Assembly: GCA_964505385.1 (NCBI GenBank) | Contig: CAZDIA010000010.1 | Coordinates: 1-64,000 of the forward strand | Reading direction: 5' to 3' | Length of the DNA stretch: 64,000 nt | Source: SLJN01 sp964505385 | Lineage (GTDB): Bacteria; Bacteroidota; Rhodothermia; Balneolales; Natronogracilivirgulaceae | Part shown: positions 33,563-42,793 of the stretch, piece by piece | How positions within the stretch are numbered: the first letter of the stretch is position 1 | Layout of the letters: every line of letters starts with the position of its first letter | Made by a program: the position numbers and the translations under genes | Notes under the pieces: model-generated | Databases searched by the model: none | Told to the model about the DNA's origin: nothing | Seen by the model: the letters and a program-made list of their open reading frames with translations, nothing else

Positions 33563-34963
33563 TTAAGGAAAAATTCCTTGTTGCTGATAAGTTACAGCCA
33601 CTTTACGGATTGCACTTACAAAAGCTGCCGTGCGAAGGTCAATATTGTTAGCTCTCCTGATTTCACGGATTTCATTATATGCTTTGATCATCGTGTCCTC
33701 AAGGCCGGAATCAACAATATCCATTTCTTCGGCACCATGCGTGAGCTGTTCAATCACCTTTGTTGAAAATTTTCTACCTGTAGAATCTTCCATGGCTTTC
33801 ACTATGCGGTTAAGCATATTTTCCTCATTACGCCGTTCCAATCTGCCAAAGCGAACGTGAGAGAGATTTTTCAGCCATTCAAAGTATGAGACTGTTACTC
33901 CGCCTGCATTCGCAAAGTTATCCGGAAGAATCAAAGCGCCTCTTTCTTTTATGATATTATGCGCTTCTGAAGTAGTTGGTCCGTTTGCAGCTTCAGCGAT
34001 TATTTTTGCTTTAACATTATGCGCATTCCCTTTATTGATTTGATTTTCCAAAGCGGCAGGAATCAGTATATCACAATCCATTTCAAGAACTTTTTTAGAG
34101 TCCTTGAAGCTTTCAGCTCCGGGGTAATCAATCACAGCACCTGTTTCTTTCCAATGTTTCATCACATTTTCCAGATCCATTCCTTTTGAATTATATAATC
34201 CTCCTGATGCTTCAGCGATGCCGACTAATAGTGCTCCGGCTTCCTGAAAGTATTTAGCAGCATAGTAACCGACATTTCCAAGCCCCTGAACAATAACTTT
34301 TTTGCCTTCAATACCTGTAGTTAAACCAAGTTTCTTCATGTCTTCCTTGAAAGAGCATGCTTCACGTACTCCAAAGAATACTCCCCTGCCGGTAGCTTCA
34401 GTTCTGCCGCGAATACCGGAAAGCTCTATTGATTTGCCTGTTACACATGCCTCACAGTCAATCGTCTGATTCATCGTACGATAAGTATCAAAAATCCAGC
34501 CCATTTCCCTTGCACCGGTTCCGAAATCCGGTGACGGAACATCAACACCGGGTCCTATGAATCCTTTTTGAATTAGTTCGAAGGTATATCTTCGGGTTAT
34601 TCGCTCAAGTTCGGCAACTGAATAATTTTGCACGTCGATACAGACTCCACCTTTGGCTCCGCCGAAGGGAACATCAACTACAGCGCATTTGTAGGTCATC
34701 AGTGCGGCAAGCGCTATTACTTCATCTTCATTGGCGAGAGAGCTATACCGAATACCACCTTTGGCAGGTAACTTATGCTGGCTGTGTTCCGCCCTCCATG
34801 CGTGAATCGTCTCAATAGATTCATCATCTCTGACTAACGGGAATGTTACGTGATAGACATTATTACACCGTTTTATTTGGTCGAGCAAGCCGGGGTCAGC
34901 ATCCACATAAGGTGCGGCTCGGTCAAAATACCTGTTTACATCATCGAAAAATTTGTATTCCAT
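33563..34963 (-). CDS. Glu/Leu/Phe/Val dehydrogenase (glutamate dehydrogenase type)
   Basis: A 466-residue amino-acid dehydrogenase. The substrate site is LPAKGGIRYS and the catalytic lysine region is YKCAVVDVPFGGAKGG. PDFGTGAREMGWI and the NAD(P)-binding IVQGLGNVGYYAA follow, with an acidic Glu at the end of the second strand (GIAEASGG), which favours NAD. It interconverts glutamate with 2-oxoglutarate and ammonia. It is slightly longer than the standard 420 residues because of extra N-terminal sequence. The gene is monocistronic or leads the symporter pair 41 bp downstream. Confidence 0.92.
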   Translation of the reverse strand: MEYKFFDDVNRYFDRAAPYVDADPGLLDQIKRCNNVYHVTFPLVRDDESIETIHAWRAEHSQHKLPAKGGIRYSSLANEDEVIALAALMTYKCAVVDVPFGGAKGGVCIDVQNYSVAELERITRRYTFELIQKGFIGPGVDVPSPDFGTGAREMGWIFDTYRTMNQTIDCEACVTGKSIELSGIRGRTEATGRGVFFGVREACSFKEDMKKLGLTTGIEGKKVIVQGLGNVGYYAAKYFQEAGALLVGIAEASGGLYNSKGMDLENVMKHWKETGAVIDYPGAESFKDSKKVLEMDCDILIPAALENQINKGNAHNVKAKIIAEAANGPTTSEAHNIIKERGALILPDNFANAGGVTVSYFEWLKNLSHVRFGRLERRNEENMLNRIVKAMEDSTGRKFSTKVIEQLTHGAEEMDIVDSGLEDTMIKAYNEIREIRRANNIDLRTAAFVSAIRKVAVTYQQQGIFP

Positions 34964-35092
34964 AATGATCGGTTATCCATGATTAATATTTAAAAAAGCG
35001 CTTTTCTATAAAGAAAAGATAAGGAACAGGATTCACTTTATCGAACTATTTCATAAAATAGTGGATTAGTTAAAAATACTTTCTGTCACCAT

Positions 35093-35956
35093 TTACGAGA
35101 GTGTAATAAATAAAACACCGGCAATCATTATAATTACTCCGGTAAGCCGTTCTGTGATCCCTTTTTCTTTTAAAATGAGTGTTCCCCAAATAACGCTGAG
35201 GACGGTGCTCATTCGTTTTATTGCGATAACATAAGCTACCATTGCCATGCTAATTGCTGTCATTTGATTAAGTATTGTCAATCCGTGAAAGACTCCGATA
35301 GGGATCAGGGCGCGATAGTTTCCATGCAGGTGAACAAATGGATTTCCGGTTTTCCATATCACAATGGGAGTAAGCAATAGCGTCATCATCATCATAACTG
35401 AGACCGACCAGAACATAGGTGAAGTTTCTTCAACTCCGATTCTGTCTATATTTGCTGTTATGCTCCAAAGAAAGGCAACGAGTAGCATCAGCCGTGGTCC
35501 TGCTTCTTTTAAAAGAGCGCGAAAGGGTGCTGCCCAACCCTGTTTTTGTTCTTTTATGTTAAGCATGTAAGCTCCCATCACGATTAAAACGACCCCCAAC
35601 AATCCCAAAGGCTCCGGAAATTCTCCTATGATTACAGGGGAGGTGATCAATAAGAATAAAGGAGTAAAGGTAACCAGAGGAACAGTAACTGATAAATCGG
35701 ATAGCTTGATAGCTTTCATATATAACACAGCTACTGTTGAATTTATACTGCTGCCGATCAAAAGAGCCATAAAATAGCGGGTCGAAAGTTCAGGTATCCC
35801 GGTTATCAGCAGGAGTGGCAAAAGAATTGGGAGCGCAAAAACTAAAAAACTCCAGGCGATGATATACTCGTTAATTTGGCGCAGGCCGAGTTTGCTGAAC
35901 AGATCTTTGAGAGATTCGAATAAAGCCGTTAAAAAAGCAAAAATAAGCCAGGTCAT
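35093..35956 (-). CDS. EamA/DMT-family transporter
   Basis: A protein of about 287 residues with ten likely hydrophobic segments in two EamA halves. I place the start at ATG 35956, whose ATGA overlaps the TGA of the DinB-like gene. The longer frame to 36049 would overlap that gene by 97 bp and has an unlikely Cys-rich N-terminus. It belongs to the drug/metabolite transporter superfamily; the substrate is unknown. Translational coupling with the DinB-like protein suggests co-expression. Confidence 0.85.
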   Translation of the reverse strand: MTWLIFAFLTALFESLKDLFSKLGLRQINEYIIAWSFLVFALPILLPLLLITGIPELSTRYFMALLIGSSINSTVAVLYMKAIKLSDLSVTVPLVTFTPLFLLITSPVIIGEFPEPLGLLGVVLIVMGAYMLNIKEQKQGWAAPFRALLKEAGPRLMLLVAFLWSITANIDRIGVEETSPMFWSVSVMMMMTLLLTPIVIWKTGNPFVHLHGNYRALIPIGVFHGLTILNQMTAISMAMVAYVIAIKRMSTVLSVIWGTLILKEKGITERLTGVIIMIAGVLFITLS

Positions 35957-36540
35957 GCAGAAGACTCCGTATTGCGGGCAGTGATACCCCCTGCACGTTC
36001 TGCCTGTGCCAGATGGCGTTGTTGATGAGCAATTGTTGCACTGAACCAACCGCCTAAACTAAGTCTTAACAACCGGCTAATTGGTGATGGCACAGTTACA
36101 GCCCTGTAATTAAGCCCTTCGGATTTTCGTACCAGTCTGATCAATTCATCCTGAAGAAGAACAAACTCTTCAATAACCCAGGCTTTATCACAATCCTTAT
36201 ACCCCGAAGGGCGATATAAATTAGGTGCTTTGATGTTGAAACCTGTATCAGGACTTAGAAACCCGGTAATGAACCAGCGATCAAATACTCGCAGCTTGTA
36301 AGGGGGCTCGGCCGTTATGCCTGATTTTCTCGCTTGCTCTATCGCCTCATTCAGTTTTGGAACCAGAAGCCAACCCGTTTTATTTAAGTGGATGATACAT
36401 TCTCCGGGTGACCACCCTGTTCCGGCCGGCTTGGCCAAAAACCGGCTTTCATCCAGAATGTGTTCGAGTTCTTTTGCACGCTTTTTCAGAGTGGAATAAT
36501 CCTGTAGTAGCCTGGAGGGCTTTACGTAATTGTACTCCAT
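35953..36540 (-). CDS. DinB/YfiT-family putative metal-dependent hydrolase
   Basis: A 195-residue four-helix-bundle protein. The metal-binding pattern of the DinB superfamily is visible as WSPGECIIHLN (His51) and a C-terminal HQQRHLAQAER with two more histidines about 120 residues later. Such proteins include thiol S-transferases (bacillithiol- or mycothiol-dependent) and hydrolases. The exact role is open. The stop overlaps the transporter start by 3 bp. Confidence 0.82.
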   Translation of the reverse strand: MEYNYVKPSRLLQDYSTLKKRAKELEHILDESRFLAKPAGTGWSPGECIIHLNKTGWLLVPKLNEAIEQARKSGITAEPPYKLRVFDRWFITGFLSPDTGFNIKAPNLYRPSGYKDCDKAWVIEEFVLLQDELIRLVRKSEGLNYRAVTVPSPISRLLRLSLGGWFSATIAHQQRHLAQAERAGGITARNTESSA

Positions 36541-36756
36541 ATCTGAATACCTCCCCGGGTTCCTCCCTATATTTAATAGCTGAACAAAACTCGCGAATAT
36601 TGATCAGCTGTACTTACCGCCATTCACCTGACCGACAAAGAATGAGTGGCACATGTAAGATGGAGTTATCAAAAAAATGCCAATAGCACTCTGATTACAG
36701 GACCATGACTATGCTATCAAAATTAGTGTAGAATACCATACCGGATTCTCTTCGGA

Positions 36757-37962
36757 TCAGGCAATAGCTTTGGTTACCTCTTCAGCAGCTTCTTTAAGCA
36801 ATACTGCTGATATCACATTTAATCCGCTATGATCTATTAATTCCTTGGCTTCTTCAGCATTAGTTCCCTGCAGGCGGACGATAATCGGCATATCGGCAAT
36901 TTGCTTTTGAATTTTCTCATCCTTTACCGCTTCAATAATACCACCAGCTACCCGGTCGCACCTGACTATTCCACCGAAGATGTTAATCAGAATGGCATTT
37001 ACGTTCGGATCCTTCATGATGATGTTAAATCCGTTTTTCACGGTTTCAACATTAGCTCCGCCTCCAACATCCAGAAAATTGGCTGGCTCGCCGCCGGCAA
37101 GTTTGATCATATCCATGGTAGCCATAGCCAATCCTGCACCATTGACCATACATCCCACATTACCATCAAGTTTGATATAATTCAGGTCAAATTTTCCTGC
37201 TTCAAGTTCGAGAGGATCTTCCTCGCTTTCATCACGTAAATCAGCAAGCTTAGCCTGCCGGAACAAAGCATTGTCATCGAGGTTGATCTTGGCATCAAGA
37301 GCAAGAACCTGACCATCATCAGTTAAAACCAGCGGATTTATCTCAAAAATAGAAGCGTCTGTAGCTTCATACGCTTTGTAAAGAGCAGTGATGAATTTTA
37401 CGCCGTTTTTAAACTGATCTCCTTTCAGGCCGAGGGCAAAGGCAAGCCGTCTTGCCTGGTTGTTTTGAAGGGGCAAACCGGGCTCCACCCACTCTTTTAC
37501 AATTTTTTCCGGCGTCTCTTCAGCCACTTTTTCAATCTCGACACCCCCTTCGGTAGAAACCATAATCACATTTTGTGCTTTGGCCCGATCGAGAGTTACA
37601 CCTACATAAAACTCCTGAGCGATATCGACGCCGTCTGTAATGTAAAGGCGTTCTACTTTTTTACCGTCCTCACCGGTTTGCAGGGTTACAAGAGTATCAC
37701 CAAGAAGTGACTCGGCTGCATCTTTAACCTCAGCAACAGATTTAGCCAGAATAACTCCTTTAGCACCCGATTTCTTTGTTCGGCCCTTACCTCTTCCTCC
37801 GGCATGAATCTGCGCTTTAACTACAAATAACTTCGCTCCTTTGTTTTCAAGCTCTTCAGCAACTTTCACTGCTTCATCAACCGAAAAAGCCGGTTTACCG
37901 TCAGGAACAGGTACATTGTATTCTTTTAAGATTTCTTTGGCTTGATACTCATGAATATTCAT
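36757..37962 (-). CDS. sucC: Succinate-CoA ligase (ADP-forming) subunit beta
   Basis: A 401-residue ATP-grasp subunit of the TCA-cycle enzyme that converts succinyl-CoA and ADP to succinate and ATP. It opens with MNIHEYQAKEILKEYNVPVP; VVKAQIHAGGRGKGRTKKSG (nucleotide lid), INPLVLTDDG and LDVGGGAN (phosphate/alpha-subunit contact) follow. IFGGIVRCD (power helix) and VRLQGTNAEEA are near the end. The length is normal. The alpha subunit gene sucD is not in the window, which is common in this group. Confidence 0.97.
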   Translation of the reverse strand: MNIHEYQAKEILKEYNVPVPDGKPAFSVDEAVKVAEELENKGAKLFVVKAQIHAGGRGKGRTKKSGAKGVILAKSVAEVKDAAESLLGDTLVTLQTGEDGKKVERLYITDGVDIAQEFYVGVTLDRAKAQNVIMVSTEGGVEIEKVAEETPEKIVKEWVEPGLPLQNNQARRLAFALGLKGDQFKNGVKFITALYKAYEATDASIFEINPLVLTDDGQVLALDAKINLDDNALFRQAKLADLRDESEEDPLELEAGKFDLNYIKLDGNVGCMVNGAGLAMATMDMIKLAGGEPANFLDVGGGANVETVKNGFNIIMKDPNVNAILINIFGGIVRCDRVAGGIIEAVKDEKIQKQIADMPIIVRLQGTNAEEAKELIDHSGLNVISAVLLKEAAEEVTKAIA

Positions 37963-38297
37963 AGGTAGAAATATTTTTCAGTTTCAGGTCTTCAAACGAC
38001 TTAAATGCCGCATCCTTTCATTTTTCCGGTGCCTAATTTAAAAGATTTGAATCAAGATACCTATGGTATTTCTGAATTATACTCTAAAAATGATTTTGTC
38101 ACATGCTTCTTTACTATCTCCTTTTTTATCTATGCATATCAACTTTTAACAGCCATTGCAAACATCGGTCATATTTTACAACATTTAAACAAATTCATAA
38201 ACAATTTGACAAACCCCAATGGAATTTTTATCATCAATCATATGATTAATACTACCGCTTCTGCTATAAAGTAAAACCCATCCACCTACCTCCAAGT
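37963..38297. other. 335-bp divergent intergenic region
   Basis: AT-rich sequence between divergent sucC and a lipoprotein gene. A 89-codon plus-strand frame inside (38005-38274) has no family features, and its protein is low complexity, so it is not called. No clear promoter consensus or hairpin was seen. Confidence 0.4.
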
Positions 38298-39107
38298 ATG
38301 CTGCATTTACTTTTTTATTTATTGATTTTTTTACTTTTAGCCTTTGGCTGTGAAAGAAATGAAACCACTCTTGATGTAAAAGAGCCTTACTTCAAGTTCA
38401 GCTTATACGAGAAGGATGGAAGTAAAATTTCTAATATCAATAAATACAAAGCCAACAACATTGAAATCGACGACACTTATTCTTTGTGGAGCACTGAGAG
38501 TTCAACGGGAGAAAAAAACTCAGAACTGCATGATGTTGAGAGACCTTCTGAAATAATTCTGCACGCTGAAAGTGAGAATGCGAATAGTGTAGATCACATC
38601 ACACTTGTGTTCAGGTTTGATGAGAAAGGTGTTTTAACACCGGGGAAATATTCACATGCTACTCATGATAAATCAACATGGGCTGAAAGTGTTGAAGAGC
38701 TCTGGAACATGAGGCAGAAACACCAAAAAGGTTTACAGGTTCAAAATGGAATATTTCAGCTGCCAGTACAAACCGAATCTAACCAAAATAACGGTAGATT
38801 GCGGTCTGTAAGCTATCTTGAATCGGGTTTTGAACAAACTGAAACCACTTATCTGTACAGCGCTTTACAAGGTAGTGTTAATATAAATAAGGTAGATGAA
38901 ACAAAAATTAAAGGTGACTTTTCTATTTCATTAGCTGGTGTTCGCTGGGAAATATTCGAAAATGATGAATTCAACGAAAACTTTGACTCACATGAATATC
39001 GGGCAATTGGGTCTTTTGTTGCCGAAAGGAGTAGTTATAATTTACTTGAAAAAATCAATGCGGATTTAACTCCCTTGGAAGCGCTCAATCAGTTATGGGC
39101 GGATTAG
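38298..39107 (+). CDS. Hypothetical lipoprotein
   Basis: A 269-residue protein with a lipobox (LLLAFGC, Cys18) after a very hydrophobic signal. The remainder is beta-rich and acidic (SYLESGFEQTETTYLYSALQGSVNINKV, read in pieces) and ends ALNQLWAD. It resembles other surface lipoproteins of unknown function in Bacteroidota; no domain is recognised. The AT content is slightly higher than in the neighbours, which hints at an accessory gene. Confidence 0.7.
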   Translation: MLHLLFYLLIFLLLAFGCERNETTLDVKEPYFKFSLYEKDGSKISNINKYKANNIEIDDTYSLWSTESSTGEKNSELHDVERPSEIILHAESENANSVDHITLVFRFDEKGVLTPGKYSHATHDKSTWAESVEELWNMRQKHQKGLQVQNGIFQLPVQTESNQNNGRLRSVSYLESGFEQTETTYLYSALQGSVNINKVDETKIKGDFSISLAGVRWEIFENDEFNENFDSHEYRAIGSFVAERSSYNLLEKINADLTPLEALNQLWAD

Positions 39108-39275
39108 TGTCTCTAAGAGTTATCTTACAGATACGAATTAAGTCCCTAATCCTATCTCAAAGACATACCTCCTCTACCATCCCTGCATGTAGAGATAAAT
39201 TAAAATGTTAATAATAAAAGTCAGGGTGCCTGATTACCCTATTAGCCCGATTTTGCTACTGTTTCGGGTAAATGA

Positions 39276-39728
39276 TTAAGCAAAATCGCGATTAAACTGC
39301 CGAACCAAGTCTTCGCATTCATCTCTGAGATAATATGGAGTTATATCAGCATTGTAGTCAATACTTTCGTAGAAGTCCGAAAGTGAAAGGTTGAATTGGT
39401 TCCCGTTAAGAGAGATGACATCACCTATCGTAGCACCAAATACAACTTTGTCAATGCCACTCCAGGCAATAGCCGAAGCGCACATTGCGCATGGTTCAAC
39501 GGTTGAATAAATCACACAGCCTTTTAGCTTGATGCTTTTTCTCAATGCGCAAGCTTTTCTAATCGCATTGATTTCGGCATGAGCGGTGGGATCGGTGTCC
39601 TTAATTACAGTATTTGCCTTTTGAGCAATTAATTTGCCTTTTTCATCAGTTATAATTGCAGCATAAGGTGTGTGGCAGTAGCGGGCTAAATCTATAGCAC
39701 GCCGCATCCAATATTCTTTTGAGCTCAT
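39276..39728 (-). CDS. Guanine deaminase / nucleoside deaminase (CDA superfamily)
   Basis: A 150-residue zinc deaminase. The zinc and proton-shuttle residues are HAEINAI (His50, Glu52) and EPCAMC (Cys80, Cys83). The N-terminus WMRRAIDLA and the WSGIDKVVFG segment agree with GuaD-type guanine deaminase rather than TadA, which usually has PCxxCxGA and a basic tail. It converts guanine to xanthine. The ATG overlaps the last codons of the upstream small gene by 4 bp. Confidence 0.85.
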   Translation of the reverse strand: MSSKEYWMRRAIDLARYCHTPYAAIITDEKGKLIAQKANTVIKDTDPTAHAEINAIRKACALRKSIKLKGCVIYSTVEPCAMCASAIAWSGIDKVVFGATIGDVISLNGNQFNLSLSDFYESIDYNADITPYYLRDECEDLVRQFNRDFA

Positions 39729-40051
39729 TTGTCTTTCAGAGTTAACTCGAATTTTATTTCAGTTTCTTTATTTGCTTCCAGTTCGACTTCCTTTCTTTCA
39801 GGCTCAAAACCGGAAAACTCGGCTTTCACGATATAATCTCCAACTGGTAGTTCTTCGATTCGGAATTCCTGAGCGGCATCAGTTAAAACGGTTGGATAAA
39901 CCTGACGTTCATCCTCATTTTTAATTTTAACTACCGCTCCCCGGATGTAAATGTTGTTATCCGAATCGCGAACTGTTCCTTCAAGTACAGCATTTTCATC
40001 AATACTTAAATCAGACAGTGTGAAGATTGCAAACAGTCCTATTAATAACAT
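39725..40051 (-). CDS. Small exported protein with carboxypeptidase-regulatory/PEGA-like beta fold
   Basis: A 108-residue protein with an N-terminal hydrophobic segment (about 1-12, weak signal), then a beta-sandwich like the carboxypeptidase regulatory domain (GTVRDSDNNIYIRGAVVKI; EFRIEELPVGDYIVKAEFSG in two parts). It ends in a charged helix. It is probably an envelope protein of unknown role. It is translationally coupled to the deaminase (ATGA overlap), an odd pairing. Confidence 0.6.
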   Translation of the reverse strand: MLLIGLFAIFTLSDLSIDENAVLEGTVRDSDNNIYIRGAVVKIKNEDERQVYPTVLTDAAQEFRIEELPVGDYIVKAEFSGFEPERKEVELEANKETEIKFELTLKDK

Positions 40052-40511
40052 TGCGTTATCGTGATAAGTAAATTAGTCCTATTAACACGATGCAAATTAC
40101 TCAATTATTGTAATTATATCCAAAAAAGCACATGTTGAGATAATTACTTTACTTATAATCATTATTAATATTGACTCTCACTGATCATGCCCGTCCGTTA
40201 AACCTGGTGTTGATTCCAAAGATCGACAGCAATTAATTTATATAATTAACAATCACTTACTGGTATATCATTTGCAAATATATCTAACCCGTATTATTCA
40301 CTAAGAAATTTAGTTATAAATGAAAATTTTGCCTTTTTTAAAGTATCTCATTGAAATTGAAAACAGTATATCTTAACCATATTAACTTTGCAGGTAATGC
40401 AGGCTAAATGCTCATTGCAAGAGTTCGATCGTGTAAACGTTTCATATAAAGGACGTAAATGTTAAACGCTTTTGATTTTTCATCAACTCAACCTCACATC
40501 CAACGGTAAAT
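40052..40511. other. 460-bp intergenic region, promoter candidate of the PorY-like gene
   Basis: AT-rich sequence between divergent genes. The only notable match is TAACTTTG at 40383-40390 (TAnnTTTG -7 consensus), about 120 bp before the kinase start, with TTG at 40357-40359 as a poorly spaced -33. No ORF or hairpin stands out. Confidence 0.35.
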
Positions 40512-41828
40512 ATGTTTCCGCTCTCATCATTTAAAATTAAGGCCATACTGATCATGTTGCTGCTCATCGTAGCCGCGGGTTCATTTGTATACACTCAGTA
40601 TTTGGTTGAACAAATACGGGAAAAAGAACGCACAAGCGTTGAGCTTTGGGCCAAAGCTATGGAGTATCAAAACGAACCGCATTATCAAAGTACAAGGGAT
40701 GACATTAACCAACTGATGCTGGAAATTCAGAATAATTCGTTGGTTCAGGATGATGTCAGATCACGCTGGCTGCAAACCCTGCGACGTGCGGAGTCGGACC
40801 TCGCCAACGCCTCGATGGATTTTGTTGTGTCGGAACTGATTATTGAAGATCGTTTTAATATACCGGCCGTTGTAGTTGATGAAGACAGAGAAATTACCCA
40901 GCACCGTAACGTAAGCGAAAATGAAATCGATAATCAGGACGAACCGAACCCGGATTTAATCGATGACTTTGCCGCCATCAATCAACCTATACCTATAGTT
41001 TTTGGAGCTGAGGATGCGCAACAACAACATATGGTTTACTATGGTGATAGCGGGTTGATAACCACTCTGCAATATTTTCCATACGTGCAGTTTGGCTTAC
41101 TGGCGATTTTCCTTGGTTTGGGGTACTTGAGCCTTAGTTCCATTAAGCGAAATGAACAATCTAACTTATGGGTCGGGATGGCAAAAGAGGCGGCTCATCA
41201 GCTTGGTACCCCCCTTTCAAGTTTATACGGTTGGATGGAATTGCTCAAGGAACAAAAAAACAGTGATGAGGATTTAAAGATCATTCACGAGTTGTTTAAA
41301 GATCTGGAGCGTGTACAGTCAATCGCTGAGAGGTTTAATAAAATCGGCTCTAAGCCCGAATTAAAACGCAAACGTGTTGTCTCTCTTTTGGATGAAGTGA
41401 TGGAATACCTCGACCGCCGAATTCCAAAGCATGGCAAAAACATTGTTTTAAAACGGACTTTCTATGATGATGAGAAGCTGAATCTGAACCCTGAGCTTTT
41501 TTCATGGGCAATTGAAAACCTGGTAAAAAACGCCGTTGATGCCATCAAGGACAATAACGATTCCGGTGAAGTTTCACTAACGGCAAGAATAAATGGCTCT
41601 CAATATGTAATCGATGTTTCTGATACCGGCAAAGGTATAGAGAAGAAATATCAGAGGGAAATTTTCAACCCCGGCTTCAGCACCAAAAAAAGAGGGTGGG
41701 GGCTCGGGTTGAGTTTAACCAAACGAATTATTGAGGAATATCATGGCGGAAAAGTAAGTGTCCTTCAATCGGAAAAAGGAAAGGGTACTACATTCAGAAT
41801 AACATTGCCGCTTGATTCCAAAAACTAA
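40512..41828 (+). CDS. PorY-like sensor histidine kinase
   Basis: A 438-residue kinase with TM1 near residues 10-28, a periplasmic domain of about 160 residues, TM2 near 192-210, a HisKA with His229 in MAKEAAHQLGTPLSSL, and HATPase_c (N-box LVKNAVDA, G-boxes DTGKGI and GWGLGLSL). The GMAKEAAHQLGTPLSSL pattern is characteristic of PorY and its Bacteroidota relatives, the partner of PorX (also in this window) in control of T9SS genes. It converges with an ECF sigma gene 10 bp away. Confidence 0.85.
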   Translation: MFPLSSFKIKAILIMLLLIVAAGSFVYTQYLVEQIREKERTSVELWAKAMEYQNEPHYQSTRDDINQLMLEIQNNSLVQDDVRSRWLQTLRRAESDLANASMDFVVSELIIEDRFNIPAVVVDEDREITQHRNVSENEIDNQDEPNPDLIDDFAAINQPIPIVFGAEDAQQQHMVYYGDSGLITTLQYFPYVQFGLLAIFLGLGYLSLSSIKRNEQSNLWVGMAKEAAHQLGTPLSSLYGWMELLKEQKNSDEDLKIIHELFKDLERVQSIAERFNKIGSKPELKRKRVVSLLDEVMEYLDRRIPKHGKNIVLKRTFYDDEKLNLNPELFSWAIENLVKNAVDAIKDNNDSGEVSLTARINGSQYVIDVSDTGKGIEKKYQREIFNPGFSTKKRGWGLGLSLTKRIIEEYHGGKVSVLQSEKGKGTTFRITLPLDSKN

Positions 41829-41838
41829 ATCTGAAACC

Positions 41839-42414
41839 TCACTTTTCTGTATAACCTTTTTCTATAGCGTATCCGGTTAATTTTGCTTTTAGCAAATTTC
41901 TGCCACGATGCAATCTTGACCGGATAGTGCCAATAGGAACATCCAACATATTTGCGATTTCCTCATAAGTGAATCCTTCCACATCGCACAGCAGCACAAC
42001 AGTTCTAAAATCTTCAGGGACTGATTTCAATGCTTGTGAGACATCATCATCAAGCATTTCCCGATACATTTGATCTTCAAGATCGGTAGTTTCAGATTGT
42101 TCACTTCTCACCGACTCGTAATATTCGGAGACTTCACTGTAATCAACCTGGTTAGGCTGCTTTGATTTTTTGCGGTAATTATTGATAAATGAGTTTTTGA
42201 GAATTCGGAAAAGCCACGCTTTCGCATTAGTTCCCTTTTCGTAACTGTTAAAAAATCGATATGCTTTTACAACGGTATCCTGAACAAGGTCCTCAGCATC
42301 GTCGGGATCAGAGGTAAGCCGCAATGCAAAATTATAAATAGAATCAAGATGAGGAATAATCTCGTCCTGGAAATCCTTCTGCTTTTGATTTTCCTCTTTG
42401 CTTAATTTATCCAT
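41839..42414 (-). CDS. ECF sigma factor (sigma-70 family)
   Basis: A 191-residue ECF sigma. The region 2 helix has NFALRLTSDPDDAEDLVQD and YRFFNSYEKGTNAKAWLFRI; region 4 has SVPEDFRTVVLLCDVEGF and a helix-turn-helix YEEIANMLDVPIGTIRSRLH. No anti-sigma gene follows in the same transcript. In P. gingivalis, the ECF factor SigP interacts with PorX; this gene facing the PorY-like kinase makes an analogous role possible, but it is inferred. Confidence 0.92.
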   Translation of the reverse strand: MDKLSKEENQKQKDFQDEIIPHLDSIYNFALRLTSDPDDAEDLVQDTVVKAYRFFNSYEKGTNAKAWLFRILKNSFINNYRKKSKQPNQVDYSEVSEYYESVRSEQSETTDLEDQMYREMLDDDVSQALKSVPEDFRTVVLLCDVEGFTYEEIANMLDVPIGTIRSRLHRGRNLLKAKLTGYAIEKGYTEK

Positions 42415-42793
42415 CCGTTGAACTGCTTAATTGTAACTATATACGTCACTTTCAAATAAAACTGAAAATCCATTTAACGTTCCCGATGTATCCATAGCAC
42501 TTCTAACTTCCTCTCTCATTGAAGTATCTCGCTTATCAAAGAAACAGCACAAAATCACATCTTGATGTTATTCTGTAGCCGTTGAATTATTTTAAGCATA
42601 CTTTACTGAATTGTGCAAACGAAATTTCAGCAATTTATCATCTGTAAGTTAACTCTAAGTGCTCTAAAAAATGCCAAGATCAAGGCGCGAAGTCAGAAAA
42701 ATCCGCAATGCAGAACGCTTTCGGTACGAGCATTTTCGGATCGAGCGGAACGAATGTATTGGCGTGTTCTTAGATTCACTGTTTAGCATCTTT
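42415..42793. other. 379-bp intergenic region, nothing certain
   Basis: The region holds the upstream region of the ECF gene (leftward) and the downstream end of the CAAX protease gene. A 67-codon plus-strand frame (42671-42874) overlaps that gene's 3' end and shows no family features. No promoter or terminator consensus is clear. Confidence 0.35.

Noticed and set aside
38005..38274. 89-codon ORF between sucC and the lipoprotein gene
   Set aside because: Low-complexity AT-rich translation, no recognisable domain.
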